A stretch of DNA of 64,000 nucleotides from Chaenocephalus aceratus (GCA_023974075.1 CM043800.1:42878008-42942007), one strand, 5' to 3'. Shown: positions 11,811 to 22,060, counted from the first letter of the stretch. Made by a program: numbers and translations. Notes: generated by a model not told the origin, from the letters alone.

Positions 11811-12353
11811 GTGAAATCAACTTGAAAAATCCTCACAGGAGATCAAGGGTTTAAAAAGTCGGGCTGATTGACAGAGTGGCAGCTGTCTGAAATCAGTCTC
11901 TAATTGCTAATCAGCGTCGCTGCACCTTTAAAAGCACCGCACCTGAAAGAAGGGAGTAATCAAAGCTGGAAAGGGACAAACTAAAGAGCGTGCGTCCAGC
12001 AGCAGCAACGAACCAGCAGAATAAACGTTGAAGAAGCAGCACTGGTGCAGCCATAAAAAGCTGGAGAAGCGGCCGGTTTTTTACTGTCAAGCCCTTGGGT
12101 ATATTTGCAGTTTTCCCCGCTTGAAAGGGATGGTACAGTCCATAGGAGGTTTTCACTGGGTTTCACTCTTACAACTTACAACTTACAACCTTACAACATA
12201 AGCTGTACTGCAACAACAAATACCAAAGTAAAGAAGAACTCAAAAGAAACAAAGTTGTGGTCATTGTACGAGTGAAACCCAGTGAAAACCTCCTATGGAC
12301 TGTACCATCCCTTTCAAGCGGGGAAAACTGCAAATATACCCAAGGGCTTGACA
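11811..12353 (+). repeat. BEL 3' LTR with an 83-bp internal inverted repeat
   Basis: This is the 3' LTR, 543 bp. Positions 12085-12167 are the exact reverse complement of 12271-12353, so the LTR ends in a hairpin with a loop of about 100 bp. The loop contains short direct repeats of ACAACTT. The same arrangement is present in the split 5' LTR with a few mismatches. Confidence 0.88.
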
Positions 12354-12444
12354 ATTATTAGAGACATGTACTTTATTATAATAATTAAAATGTATTACGG
12401 AAGAGCAAACCTACCAAAATAAATATATTTATACAAATACATAC

Positions 12445-12683
12445 TGTGTAGTGATCACTTATTAACACACTGACACATAATTCACACATGGAACTACAGG
12501 TTGGGGGTATTGTTTCCGCACGGACATATATGTGGTTACCTATTTATATATTGTATGCCCTCCTGGTTTCTTTATCTTGTCTTCCTGGGCTGCCACCCGA
12601 CAAGTCCGTTTCTGCTGCTCATTAAAGCCAGCTACATACCTTCGATGCACCGCCTCCGACTCCTATCTCCCGGCACTACAACA
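12445..12683. mobile_element. Small solo-LTR-like insertion in the ZNF intron
   Basis: Other copies of this intron read ATACATACATTGAATAATATGC. Here about 239 bp interrupts it after ATACATAC. The ends are TGTGTAGTG and CACTACAACA, an LTR-like TG...CA with short inverted termini, and the insert carries CATTAAAGCC near its end as a possible polyadenylation signal. No clear target duplication is visible, so the class is uncertain. Confidence 0.45.
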
Positions 12684-13066
12684 TTGAATAATATGCCATT
12701 TAATGTACTGATTTAAATATGACCCATGCATGTTGGCACTAGTTGGTTACATGTGCCATACATTGATACTTCAGTTTTAATGTGATTCTTTATTCAACTT
12801 TTCTTTTTAAATGTGTAAAAGCAAATAAAAACAAATACTTTGGATTAATTCAAATTGCGGGAGAATAATTCATAAAGAAATAAATGAATAAATATTAGGA
12901 ATGCTCCGATCGATCGGCCACCGATCGATATCGGCCGATACTCACTCTCTACCGATCGATCGGGCGCTCTAAAAATGCCGATCACGAGAGCCGATCGCAT
13001 GACGTAAAATTATGACGTAAAATACATGACACTTTTCTCTGTGCGCGGCAAAACAAGCTCACCAAA

Positions 13067-13170
13067 ATGGCTTCACCAGTCTGGCAGTATTTTAAGGAGT
13101 CCGAAAAGGACAATAAAATAGAGGTATGCAACGTGTGTGAAGCAGAAATCCTGCAGCTCCACCCGCTGTG
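13067..13170 (+). pseudogene. BED zinc-finger start of a hAT transposase
   Basis: ATG 13067 encodes MASPVWQYFKESEKDNKIEV and then CNVCEAEI. This has the layout of a BED-type finger (aromatic start, then CxxC), the DNA-binding head of hAT transposases. The frame stops within about 35 residues and the His pair is lost, so only a remnant survives. Confidence 0.7.
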
Positions 13171-13203
13171 ACGGACCGGTGAGCGGATCGAACCACACAC
13201 TAA

Positions 13204-13556
13204 TGGCGCGTTTCCACTGCAGCGGGTAGCTCACTTTAAGCGTGCCGAGCCATGCGGGGCCCGTTTTTTTCCCCCACTTGGCCTAGTACCGGCTAGCGGG
13301 TCCTAATTCACAGTTTTTCTGGCCCCATAAAATCGTGGTTCTCGGGCCAGGAACAACCAGTTTGAGTCGGGCTGAGTATGCTAAACTAGAGAGAGAATCG
13401 CTGGCAAGGAGGATACAACTACAACAAGATGAACATATTTGACCGTGATTTAATTGTAATACACGTTTCAAAATGAAAAATATAGGCCTAACCAAACCGA
13501 ACGAGGCCGAACGATGCCGAACGAGGCCGAGCGAGGCCTGCAGTGGAAACGCGCCA
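13204..13556. mobile_element. PIF/Harbinger-type MITE nested in hAT, 353 bp
   Basis: It has perfect 19-bp inverted ends TGGCGCGTTTCCACTGCAG, flanked by TAA on both sides (13201-13203 and 13557-13559), the TWA target typical of PIF/Harbinger. The same terminal family bounds the 2.65-kb element at 27789-30440. Confidence 0.82.
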
Positions 13557-14067
13557 TAAGAGTTAGACCTAACACACTTAGCTATTTGATCTACCTCTGG
13601 AACAAGCTAAACTAGTTTTACATATGTTTATTCTTCACTGTCGGGTCACTCATTACTGGATCAGTGAGCTGCATGAGATACTGACAGGCGAGAGAGAGAG
13701 AGAGGGAGAGAGAGAGAATTTCTCCCGTGTTATTATCCACAGTTAATGTAAACTTGAATAATGTACTTAATTTGAATGTAATAATTATGTTGGTCGTTGT
13801 TTGTGGAAGCTCCAGTGAATGAGCCCATTAACTGAGTTTTAAACATCACTTTAAATGGAAGATCCCCATAGGCCCCGCCCACTCGATCTGATCGGCGATC
13901 GGTATCGGCCAATGCTGATTCCGGCGATTGGCGATCGGCCCCAAAATTGGCGTCGGAGCATCCCTAATAAATATGTTCAATAATAAATTAAATCTAAATC
14001 TAATCTAAAATGTTACTTGATAAAGAATAGGGGAACTAGTACAAAGGTCATTAAGTAATTCAAACAT

Positions 14068-14106
14068 TCATCATCATCATCGTCGTCGTCGTCGTCGTCG
14101 TCGTCG
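14068..14106 (+). repeat. TCA/TCG trinucleotide microsatellite
   Basis: Four TCA units followed by nine TCG units, without interruption, in the intron. Confidence 0.9.
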
Positions 14107-14380
14107 CAGCATAATGAGTTATGAGAAACATTCAATCGACAGATGAATTTGTAATATAAATTAATTTAAAATCTCATCAATCAATTATTGCCAACATGTA
14201 TTTATAATATATTCTGTATATATATATACACACGGAATATATATATTTTGAGAGAGATATACACTAGTATTAGATGCAGTAAAAAGTTGACACATCTTCT
14301 CTTTCGAAGTTTTTATTTAAATTGGTTCTACTTTCTAGATGTATACTGAAGACATCAAAACTATAAAATAACACATTTAA

Positions 14381-14754
14381 GGTGGTGTAGGTAATTTTGG
14401 AGAAACCAGCTCGAGTGCGCTAGAATTAGAAAATACACAACCGGAAAAATCTGCTACTTCATTACAGAGCCCCTCCTCCAACACACATGAACGCGCACAT
14501 GACCAATGAGGGCACGAGCTAAGTTTGTGCACAGATGGAAGGCTGACAGGCTGATAGGCCATCCAGTTACTTTAGCCGGCTCAGATGATTGGTTGTGCTT
14601 TTTACAGTACTACGGCTTCCACAGATGACATGTTTTTATGGATTTTTTTTGTCAAAGCACTTAAGATATTCATTGCTATCGGGATGTTAAGAGCATTCCA
14701 TGGAATATAAAAAGTGTATCTCGAGCCGGTTTCTCAAACTTACTTACCCCACCT
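14381..14754. mobile_element. TTAA-flanked MITE, 374 bp
   Basis: The ends are GGTGGTGTAGGTAATTTTGG and, inverted, AGGTGGGGTAAGTAAGTTTG. TTAA lies immediately outside both (14377-14380 and 14755-14758). A sister copy at 63008-63319 has a clean empty site. The TTAA target and purine-starting ends suit Kolobok better than piggyBac. Confidence 0.78.
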
Positions 14755-14929
14755 TTAACTAGAATTATCTAGTTAACAAAAAAGTGTTAACAAATCCAGA
14801 ATATGATTTATATTTTGCTGGCTACTGCAGAATGCTGTGGTAGCCATGTTGGTTAAGGGTGCCTTGAACTCTGAATAAATCACCAACAGTGACACCAGTA
14901 AAGCCCCCCCCACCACCATCTCACCCCCT

Positions 14930-15570
14930 CCTCCATGCTTCACAGTGGGTACCACTCATGCAGAAACCATCCGCTCACCTTCTCTGCGTCTCACAATGAC
15001 ACGGAGGGTGGAACCAAAAATCTCTCATTTGGACCCATCAGACCAAAGTACAGATTTCCACTGTCTAATGTCCAATCCTTGTGTTTCTTGGCCCAAACAA
15101 TTCTCTTCTTCTTGTTGTTCATCCTCAGTAGTGGATCTTTGCAGCAATTGGACCTTGAAGGCCTGATTCACGCAGTCTCCTCTGAACAGTGGATGTTGAG
15201 ATTGTCTGCTACTTGAGTTCTGTATTCATTTAAGTGGGCTCTAATCTGAGGTGCTTTAACTTGCGGTTTCTGAGGCTGGTAACTCTGATGTGTTTATCCT
15301 CTGAGCAGAGGTAACTCTTGCTCTTCCTTTCCCGGGGGGGTCCTCATGAGAGCCAGTCTCATCATAGCGTTCCATGGTTTTTGCGACTGCACTTGAGGAT
15401 ACATTCAAAGTTCTTGACATTTTCCGGATCGACTGGCCTTCATTTCTTAAAGTGATGATGGACGGTCGCTTCTCTTTACTGAGTTGAGTGGTTCTTGCTA
15501 TAATATGGATTACAACAGCAGTCAAATAGGGCTTTCTACTGTGCACTAACTCTACCTCTGCACAACACAA
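14930..15570 (-). pseudogene. Tc1 transposase, fragmented
   Basis: Read in reverse, 15570-15256 gives a helix-turn-helix N-terminus (LSKEKRPSIITLRNEGQSIR, then SSSAVAKTMERYDETGS). About 15240-14930 gives the next segment in other frames, up to the region around the first catalytic Asp and the Gly-rich stretch before VWG. Stops and frameshifts separate the parts, and the C-terminal third with the last acidic residues is missing. The coding strand matches the element orientation. Confidence 0.8.
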
Positions 15571-15915
15571 CTGATGGTCTCAAACATATTCAGAAGGCAA
15601 GTCATTCCACACATTGTCTCTTGACAAGGCACACTTGTTAATAGAAAACCATTCCAGGTGACGACCTCATGAAGATGACTGAGAGAAGCCAAGAGTGAGC
15701 AAAGCTGTCATCAAGGCAAAAGGGGCTACTTTGAAGAATCTAAAAATAAAAATCATTTTCTTGATTTTTGTAACACTTTTTTATTAACTAGATAATTCCA
15801 TATGTGTTCTTTCATAGTTTTGATGTCTTCAGTGTTAATCTGCAAAGTAGAAACAAATTAAAATAAACAAAAAACATTGAATGAGAAGGTGTCCAAACTT
15901 TTGACTGATACTGTA

Positions 15916-16488
15916 TATAAAAAACACACATTTGAACATTTAGCAGGTTCCCTCATCTAAAATCATTTATACAAGCGCAACTTTGAACATGTATAGCAGT
16001 AAAATGCAACATACAAAGTAATCAAGAAACAACATAAATTAAACACTGACGGGGAACATTTTACTGCACCATCATTACTGTTACATAAGAAGGTGCCGTC
16101 AAATGTTCTGTTAATACTTGCATACTTTTAGTTAAATAAGGTTTGAATGCAGGATTTAAATTTGTAACTGTATTTTCATGCTATACTGTAGGCGTAGTGT
16201 ATCTGGTAACGATCCCAAATACAATTCCTTGTTTACATTGCAGCTAGTGCTACGCCAGAAGAAAAAACCCTTTTACATTTTGAACTGGAAGTGGAAAGGG
16301 GCTGGGCTACATGAGGTGACTTGAGCCAACAGAAATACACAATAGGTGGGACTAAGAAAGATAATGTGAAAATATAAAAACAAAGGCATTAATTAGGGCT
16401 GCAAAATGTCTCCCATTGTAATGGTGATGAGATTTTTAAATGCTAACACTTAACCGTTTCTTCTGACTGTTTTTCCTGTTTCCTGCAG
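15916..16488 (+). other. Intron before ZNF copy 1 finger exon; no gene
   Basis: Noncoding. It is colinear, in reverse, with 35813-36358 before the finger exon of copy 3, so it is duplicated ancestral intron. It ends in a pyrimidine-rich tract and the acceptor TCCTGCAG at 16481-16488. Confidence 0.65.
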
Positions 16489-17504
16489 ACGTCCAGCAGC
16501 TGGTGGTGGTTAAAGAAGAGCTTCTCCCTGACCAGCAGGAGTGCAGCACCAGTCTGGACCAGGAGGACCCAGAGCCCCCCCCACACATTAAGCAGGAACA
16601 GGAGGGAGAGCAACTTCAGGAGCTGGAGGAGGCTGATATCACCAAGTCCACTTTCACTTCTGACCCTGTGAAGAGTGAAGATGATGAAGAGAAACCTCAG
16701 TCCTCTCAGCCTCATCAAAGACAAACTGAACACATGGAAACAGAAGCTGATGGAGATGACTGTCGAGGACCAGAACCAGCCAGGAACTCAGATCCAGAGA
16801 GCAATTTGCAACCAAAGACTAAGGACCACACTGAAGACTCTTCTGAACCTGACACTGAAGACATTGCTGATTGGAAAGAGACCAGAGAACCTGCCGCAGG
16901 CTCAAACTCACTGAAAAATAGACATGAATCTTTCAGTGACCCACAACGTAGTGCTGAAAATAAACCATTCAGCTGCTCAGTCTGTAAGAAAGCTTTTCCA
17001 CTGAGTGGAAATTTAAAGAGACACATGCTAATCCACACAGGAGAGAAACCATTCAGCTGCTCAGTCTGTAAGAAAGCTTTTTCACAGAGTGGAGATTTAA
17101 AGGCACACATGAGAATCCACACAGGAGAGAAACCATTCACCTGCTCAGTCTGTAAGAAAGCTTTTCCACAGAGTGGAGTTTTAAAGAGACACATGAGAGT
17201 CCACACAGGAGAGAAACCATTCAGCTGTACAGTCTGTAAGAAAACTTTTTCACATAGAGACCATTTAAAGACACACATGAGAGTCCACACAGGAGAGAAA
17301 CCATTCACCTGCTCAGTCTGTAAGAAAGCTTTTTCACAGAGTGGAAATTTAAAGGACCACATGATAATCCACACAGGAGAGAAACCATTCAGCTGTACAG
17401 TCTGTAAGAAAGCTTTTCCACATAGTGGATATTTAAAGAGACACATGACAATCCACACAGGAGAGAAACCATTCAGCTGTACAGTCTGTAAGAAAGCTTT
17501 TTAA
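16489..17504 (+). CDS. Poly-C2H2 zinc-finger protein, copy 1, finger exon 2 (truncated)
   Basis: Joined to exon 1, this makes a 402-residue protein. After the splice come an acidic, Pro/Glu-rich spacer ([12 protein letters not shown], then [16 protein letters not shown]), a Ser/Asp-rich segment, and from about residue 225 six complete C2H2 fingers of 28 residues with TGEKP linkers. A seventh finger stops after CTVCKKAF at TAA 17502. Helix positions -1, 2, 3 and 6 read LGNR, QGDA, QGVR, HDHT, QGND, HGYR. It should act in the nucleus as a sequence-specific DNA binder. The stop replaces a Ser codon (TCA in sister fingers), so the end is a recent nonsense change and the gene may be a short allele or an early pseudogene. 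Confidence 0.85.
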
Positions 17505-17610
17505 CATAGTGGATATTTAAAGATACACATAGGAGATAAACCATTCACCTGCTCAATCTGTGAGAAAGCTTTTTCACAGAGTGGCCATTTAAAGTCACAC
17601 AAATAGATCT
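17505..17610 (+). pseudogene. Untranslated remnant of the last two fingers of copy 1
   Basis: The same frame remains open after the [11 protein letters not shown], then a linker lacking four codons (IGDK instead of MRIHTGEK), then [18 protein letters not shown] and a stop at about 17605. The finger array was therefore once at least eight fingers long. Confidence 0.75.
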
Positions 17611-17830
17611 GCAAAGTTTGTGACAAAATATTTAAATGGCGTAATCGTTTAAAAAGACCAAGTGTGTTGGTAAGGGAATACATTTGTCTATTTTGTATCC
17701 TGATGCCGTTACATGTAATACGTTACTCCCTAAGCCTGTTTTCACCCACCAACCAATTCGCTAATAATCACAAATGTTCATTTCTTCGACCCCTTGAGAC
17801 TATTTCTTGTTTAATAATCGTTACATCTCC

Positions 17831-18182
17831 TGTTACAGCCTGGCTCATAGGCTGCAACAAAGATGGGAGACTAGACAAGTTAAGTGTAACAAAAAGCATA
17901 TTTATTTACAATACCACAAAAACCGAAGGTCTTCAAAGAAACCTAATAAATGTGGAAGTCAGTTATCAGTAATGGTTGCGTGTATGGGTGTGTGAAAATG
18001 TGCAGAAACAAAGACGCGGCCGTGTCCAACAGAAGAGTGAGAGGGCAGTATGGGTTGGTGTTGGCCTTTTATTTAGACGGCCCAGGTGTGGCTCATCAGG
18101 TTGATCACCTGAAACACAAACAAGAGCCAGCAAGCTGAACACAAAGACAGAGACCTCTAGTGGAGTGGAGGGGGTCGTAACA
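17831..18182. mobile_element. Solo LTR, 352 bp, in the 3' flank of ZNF copy 1
   Basis: The paralogous 3' flanks read ACATCTCCTCAGGACC. Here it is opened by an insert beginning TGTTACAGCCTGG and ending GGTCGTAACA, flanked by CTCC and TTCC (a 4-bp duplication with one change). The termini TGTTAC...GTAACA match the style of the Gypsy-like LTRs at 24455 and 27142. No internal region is left. Confidence 0.75.
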
Positions 18183-18440
18183 TTCCTCAGGACCACGTTC
18201 CCGTGTCCTGCCTTTCACCTGCTGATCACCCACTGCTCATTTAAGGCGGACTCATCTTTACAAGGGACCAGCTAGTCTTAGTGTCTTAATGCAAACGTTT
18301 TGTAAAGTGATGCTCGACCAACAACGAGCTGTTGGGTTGTGTGCTCTCTGCAGGACGGTGTCTGTATTAAAAATTGTTGATGAAATCAAGTTTTATTTAT
18401 ATAGCAACAATAGACAAACACAGTCTGCTTAAACTAATAC
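18183..18440 (+). other. Duplicated ZNF 3' flank; no gene
   Basis: Continues the ZNF 3' flank (CCTTTCACCTGCTGATCACC and onward), also found at 24175-24350, 27720-27788 with 30441-30540, and in reverse at 34100-34160. Noncoding, probably ancient 3' untranslated sequence. Confidence 0.6.
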
Positions 18441-19245
18441 CACACAAACAATTATATGTTTTCATGTTTTTATTGAACACAACATGTAAACATTCACAGT
18501 GCAGGGTGGAAAAACGTGTACCCCTAGGCTAAAGACTTCTTCAAGAGCTAATTGGAGTCAGGAGTCAGCCAACCTGGAGTCCAATCAATGAGACGAGATT
18601 GGAGGTGTTGGTTAAAGCTGCCCTGCCCTATACAAAATACACACCAGTTTTGAATTTACTATTCTTAAGAAGCATTGCCAGATGTGAACCATGCCTCGCA
18701 CAGAAGAGCTCTCAGAAGACCTACGATTAAGAATTGTTGACTTGCATAAAGCTGGAAAGGGTTACAAAAGTATCTCTAAAAGCCTTGATGTTCATCAGTC
18801 CAAGGTAAGACAAGTTGTCTATACATGGAGAAAGTTCAGCACTGTTGCTACTCTCCCTAGGAGTGGCCGTCCTGTAAAGATGACTGCAAGAGCACAGCGC
18901 AGAATGCTCAATGAGGTGAAGAAGAATCCTAGAGTGTCAGCTAGAGACTTAAAGAAATTTCCGGCACATGCTAACATCTCTGTTGACGAATCTAGGATAC
19001 GTAAAATACTGAACAAGAATGGAGTTCATGGGAGGACACCACGGAGGAAGCCACTGCTGTCCAGAAAAAACATTGCTGCACGTTTGAAGTTTGCAAAAGA
19101 GCACCTGGATGTTCCACAGCACTACTGGCAACATATTCTGTGGACAGATGAAACCAAAGTTGAGTTGTTTGGAAGGAACACACAACGCTATGTGTGGAGA
19201 ATCCAAAGGGTTCACAAACTTTTTCTTGCAACTGTACATTACATA
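18440..19245 (+). mobile_element. Tc1-like transposon, internally deleted
   Basis: It starts near TTTTATTGAACACAACATG with CAGTGCAGGGTGGAAAAACG, carries a transposase N-terminus from ATG 18691, and ends AAGGGTTCACAAACTTTTTC then TTGCAACTGTA, a Tc1-type end. The middle of the element, including the C-terminal half of the transposase, is missing. Confidence 0.75.
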
Positions 19246-19332
19246 AGGAGGTTACATTTCTCTCTCTCTTTTCTCTCTCTCTCTCTCTCTTCTCTCTCTC
19301 TTCGGCATATGATGATGACACCCCATAATTGA
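18691..19332 (+). pseudogene. Tc1 transposase, truncated
   Basis: The first 170 or so residues are well preserved: a paired helix-turn-helix DNA-binding region ([20 protein letters not shown], then [20 protein letters not shown]), a GRP-like linker (PRSGRPVKM), and the first catalytic Asp in HILWTDETKVELFG. After RYVWR the frame runs through an internal-deletion junction into the element's 3' end, then into flanking pyrimidine repeats. The second Asp and the third acidic residue of the DDE triad are absent, so it cannot catalyse transposition. It might still bind Tc1 ends. Confidence 0.85.
19254..19303 (+). repeat. TC-rich microsatellite
   Basis: About 50 bp of mostly CT repeats with short TTT interruptions directly follow the Tc1 end. 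Confidence 0.8.
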
Positions 19333-20435
19333 CGTAGAGCTGTTGAGGGCAGGACCATTAACCTTTATCTGAAGTCTGCTGCTCTGAGCATGTCAGTTGG
19401 AGTGATGACATCATCGTGTTCCATGACACAGGTGTTTATATTAGAGCTAACAAGGTGTCCAGAGATCAAAGGTTTCCATTGTTCTGAATGAGAGATAAAC
19501 CTCTTACATGAGAACGTTTTGTGGAAGAACCGTAACAGATATCTGTGAAACTTCAAAATGTGGAGCATGTCAAGGAAGTTGAGTATCTGAAGTGTAATTT
19601 TTGTGTACTTTCGGGTTAATAATGTGGCCTTTTTGGCAGTTTAACTAAAGGTGTGCGGCTGCTGCCGTGAGGAAATATCAGCCTGACATTACAATGGGCT
19701 TTAATGGAGACATGTTGAAAGTGTTTGTCACTTCATGCCATCAAGAGGCATTTTGTTTAATTATTATTGCTTAATTATTTGTCAAGCTACAAGATGTTTT
19801 CCTACGTTTGTCATGATAAATTATGTCTCAGGAATGTAGGGTTTGGGAATTATGGCAGTTTAAAAAAAATATATGAAGGCAAATTTCAAGATTTCTTACC
19901 CTCTAGCTGTGACATCACGCACTGAGTTAATGTTAAAATCTGAAGAAGGCCTCTATACCAAGGTCTGAACAATGTTTAATATCTCTAAAAGTAAGAATCA
20001 GATTTAAAAGTTGTTTTACACGAATAATGTCAGAAGGATGTGTAACATTTCAAAGTTGGAATGAGGTTTCTGAGTGAAAGTATGAAGTCGCATGAAGATT
20101 TGTTGAGGTCTGAAGAGTTTCTCCATTGACTTCCATGTTAAAAATGTGATTAATTATGGGATGTATCTCTGGAATTATGAAAGTTATGAATTAGAAAAGT
20201 AATAGCCATCGATTTCCGACCGAGCTGAACGTTTTGATGTTTGAACGGAGTTTCTGCGATGTTCAATGCGGGAGAAGAAGAGGGCCAAAATCCCGGCGGA
20301 ATAATAATAAACTTTTTGTGAGTAGAATAACATATAGTCAGTGGCGTTTTCTCCTGGAGGCCAAGGACCATGCCAAGGGAAGCCAGAGGCGGCTGGCTTC
20401 CCTTGTCTCACAATCCAATCAAATCGCATCAACTT
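19330..20435. other. ZNF-upstream duplicon, copy A; no gene
   Basis: From about 19610 to 20060 this matches 61275-61690 (direct) and 46975-47370 (inverted): around GTGCGGCTGCTGCCGTGAGG and CAGCCTGACATTACAATGGG. It is the outer part of the segment duplicated upstream of ZNF copies 2, 3 and 4. No frame longer than noise is conserved among the copies. The remainder up to 20435 shows no gene. Confidence 0.65.
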
Positions 20436-20660
20436 AGTGTTGCAGTGAATCCTGAAACCCGGAAGTAAGTGGCGCTCGGTTTCCCTCCACAAAAAAGCAA
20501 TGGGATTTCTCCATAGGATTTTGGAAAATAGCTCAAAATAAGGTCAGTGGAAAACGAACCTGTTAGATAAATGCACGTTTTGTTCAGTCGGATAATATCC
20601 ACATGTCTTCCCTACTTTTATAATTTTCGAATCATAAATCTAATCGATAGAAGATAGATA
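20436..20660. mobile_element. One arm of a foldback element
   Basis: The stretch from GAAACCCGGAAGTAAG through TTTCTCCATAGGATTTTGG to TAATTTTCGAATCATAAATC matches either arm of the 421-bp palindrome at 53251-53671. Only one arm is visible here. Confidence 0.6.
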
Positions 20661-21110
20661 GTGTCACTGCATCACTCTCACCGCCGTTAGAAAGCAGCAA
20701 GCAACTGAAGCAAGTGCAATTATGAAGGGTGGAGATTTGGAGTGTTTAATAAAAAATAAGTGTAACAACAAATACAATCTGATGACAGGCCGATGCCCAA
20801 ACTGGAGCTGTGTACAGCGAGGAACAAAGGAGCGAATCGGACGTAAAACGTTAAAGGTCTCCTGATTTAGTTTGTGAATGAATGCTTATTAGAGTTTGGG
20901 CTGGAGAGTGCGTGCGGACCTGTCGGTTAGATAACAAGTCCTGCATCTGATACAAATGTGTGTAAAATGATACCGGGTGATGTAATCACTCATCTGGTTA
21001 CATTATTACATTGACCACCACACCCCGACCCAAAAGAAAGGACGTATTATTGGCTTCCCCTAATTTTTTTCCCACGCCACGCTACTGCATATAGTTGGAA
21101 TGCTGTTATC
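20661..21110. other. Unassigned interval; no gene seen
   Basis: Mixed-composition sequence with no long frame and no repeat ends that I can pair. Confidence 0.4.
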
Positions 21111-21590
21111 AGCATTCCAACTATTCCATTAAAATATGGCAGAAAGGGTGGGAGGAAGATCAGAAAGGGAGGAGATAGCACAAGTTACAGAAATCAGTCA
21201 TAATAAAGATCTATACAGAAAGGAACAGACGGGAGGAGATCATCACTAGACGCAGATTGGATCATACAGGATTAAACGGCACAATGTTTATAATGGGAAA
21301 AAGCAAAGTTGAAGAATGCAGGGGGTGTGTAGTGAAAGAAAATGTGGAACACATCATATTACACTGTAACATGTACAAAACAGAGAGGGAACAACTAAGA
21401 GACAGGGTCAGAGAGGCAGGAAGGGAGTGGAGCCTGATGGGGACACTGGGAACAGAAGGTGAGGGGGTAAGAGAGGCAGGAAGGGAGTGGAGCCTGATGG
21501 AGACACTGGGAACAGAAGGTGAGGGGGCGGTATGCACCTGAAAGCTGTTTGCAATCCACCAAGAACCGAGAGAAGAAGAAGAACCTGGAT
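21111..21590 (+). mobile_element. LINE ORF2 C-terminus and 3' end
   Basis: One frame from about 21170 to 21420 reads as the end of a non-LTR reverse transcriptase: RRREEIITRRRLDHTGLNG (with a stop nearby), MFIMGKSKVEECRGC, VEHIILHCNMYKTEREQLRD. This has the Cys/His pattern after the RNase-H-like region seen in LINE ORF2 proteins. It runs straight into two 60-bp repeats and then the GAA-tailed 3' end. It is 5'-truncated, and the clade is not assigned. Confidence 0.65.
21415..21530 (+). repeat. 60-bp minisatellite, about two units
   Basis: The unit (GAGAGGCAGGAAGGGAGTGG, then AGCCTGATGGRGACACTGGG, then AACAGAAGGTGAGGGGGTAA) is exactly 60 bp, so it adds 20 codons per unit to the LINE frame. Longer arrays of the same unit lie at 45640, 55545 and 61695. 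Confidence 0.9.
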
Positions 21591-21867
21591 CCACGTGGCG
21601 TCTCGTCGCTACGGTTCTCTCTCTCTCTCTCTGTGTTCCTGAGAAAGTGTGTGTGAGCTCCAGCTCTACTGATCCATCATCTGTGTGTCTGGATAAACCT
21701 CCGAATGGACTGTGTGCTCTTTTTTCTGGAGCGTTTACCTCGGACTATAGGAGCTAGCTTAGCATGCTAGCTGGAAACACGTTAGCAACACTAGTCAGAT
21801 TGAGAGTTTGATGCAGAGAGAAACGGTGTGTTTAACGGAGTCTGCAGGAAAAGGTGATCTAGGAAAC

Positions 21868-22060
21868 ATGAGTAAAGTCCAAATGCTGCTGTCGTTGAAG
21901 AAGCAGCGACTCACTGCTGCTAATGAAGAGACATTTGCTCTGTTTGAACAAACAATAGCAGAGCTCGAGGAGGAGCTGTTTCTTTCCAAAGAGGAGAAGA
22001 AGAGACTCCAGAAGCTTCTGGACGCTGTTTTACAGCCTCAGCTTCGGATCCACAGAGCAG
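21868..22060 (+). pseudogene. ZNF copy 2 leader exon (finger exon deleted)
   Basis: It encodes the same 64-residue leader as copy 1 (differences include AANEETFALF and SKEEKKRL), with the same ATG context, donor GCAG|GTCTGT at 2060/2061 of the 20-kb block, and G|AC phase. It is intact as an exon, but no finger exon follows: the intron enters a Harbinger fragment at 22413 that breaks at 22750 into sequence normally found after the last finger. A transcript would need a distant acceptor. I call it a pseudogene. Confidence 0.8.

Larger units (their letters stand above)
3405..12353 (+). mobile_element. BEL/Pao LTR retrotransposon, decayed, with LTRs
   Basis: The 5' LTR is at 3405-5573 (split by a 1631-bp insertion) and the 3' LTR at 11811-12353. 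Both begin near (G)TGAARTCAACTTG and end CAAGGGCTTGACA. The motif ATTATT borders both sides (before 3404 and from 12354), matching the empty intron sequence GTAAGTATTATTAGACAC. Inside lie gag (5672 on) and a BEL-type pol in the order protease, reverse transcriptase with YVDD, RNase H, integrase. Stops and frameshifts make it incapable of full-length translation. There is no env. Confidence 0.92.
12896..13966 (+). mobile_element. hAT element, internally deleted, 1071 bp
   Basis: It has the same ends as the 352-bp MITE at 1131 and the same 8-bp duplication ATAAATAT (12888-12895 and 13967-13974). It retains the start of a hAT transposase at 13067 and is interrupted by a nested Harbinger-type MITE at 13204-13556. 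It is the partly filled parent form of the 352-bp MITE. Confidence 0.85.
14275..15915 (-). mobile_element. Tc1-family transposon with long inverted ends, decayed
   Basis: The right end (in reverse) is CAGTATCAGTCAAAAGTTTG and continues as a roughly 150-bp inverted repeat also seen, degraded, at 14275-14380 (around CACTGAAGACATCAAAACTA). Between them lies a broken minus-strand transposase. The left repeat is interrupted by a 374-bp MITE. The same insertion point, next to the motif GAGGGAACCTGCTAAATGTTC, holds the Tc1 in the intron of ZNF copy 3 at 36359. Confidence 0.8.
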
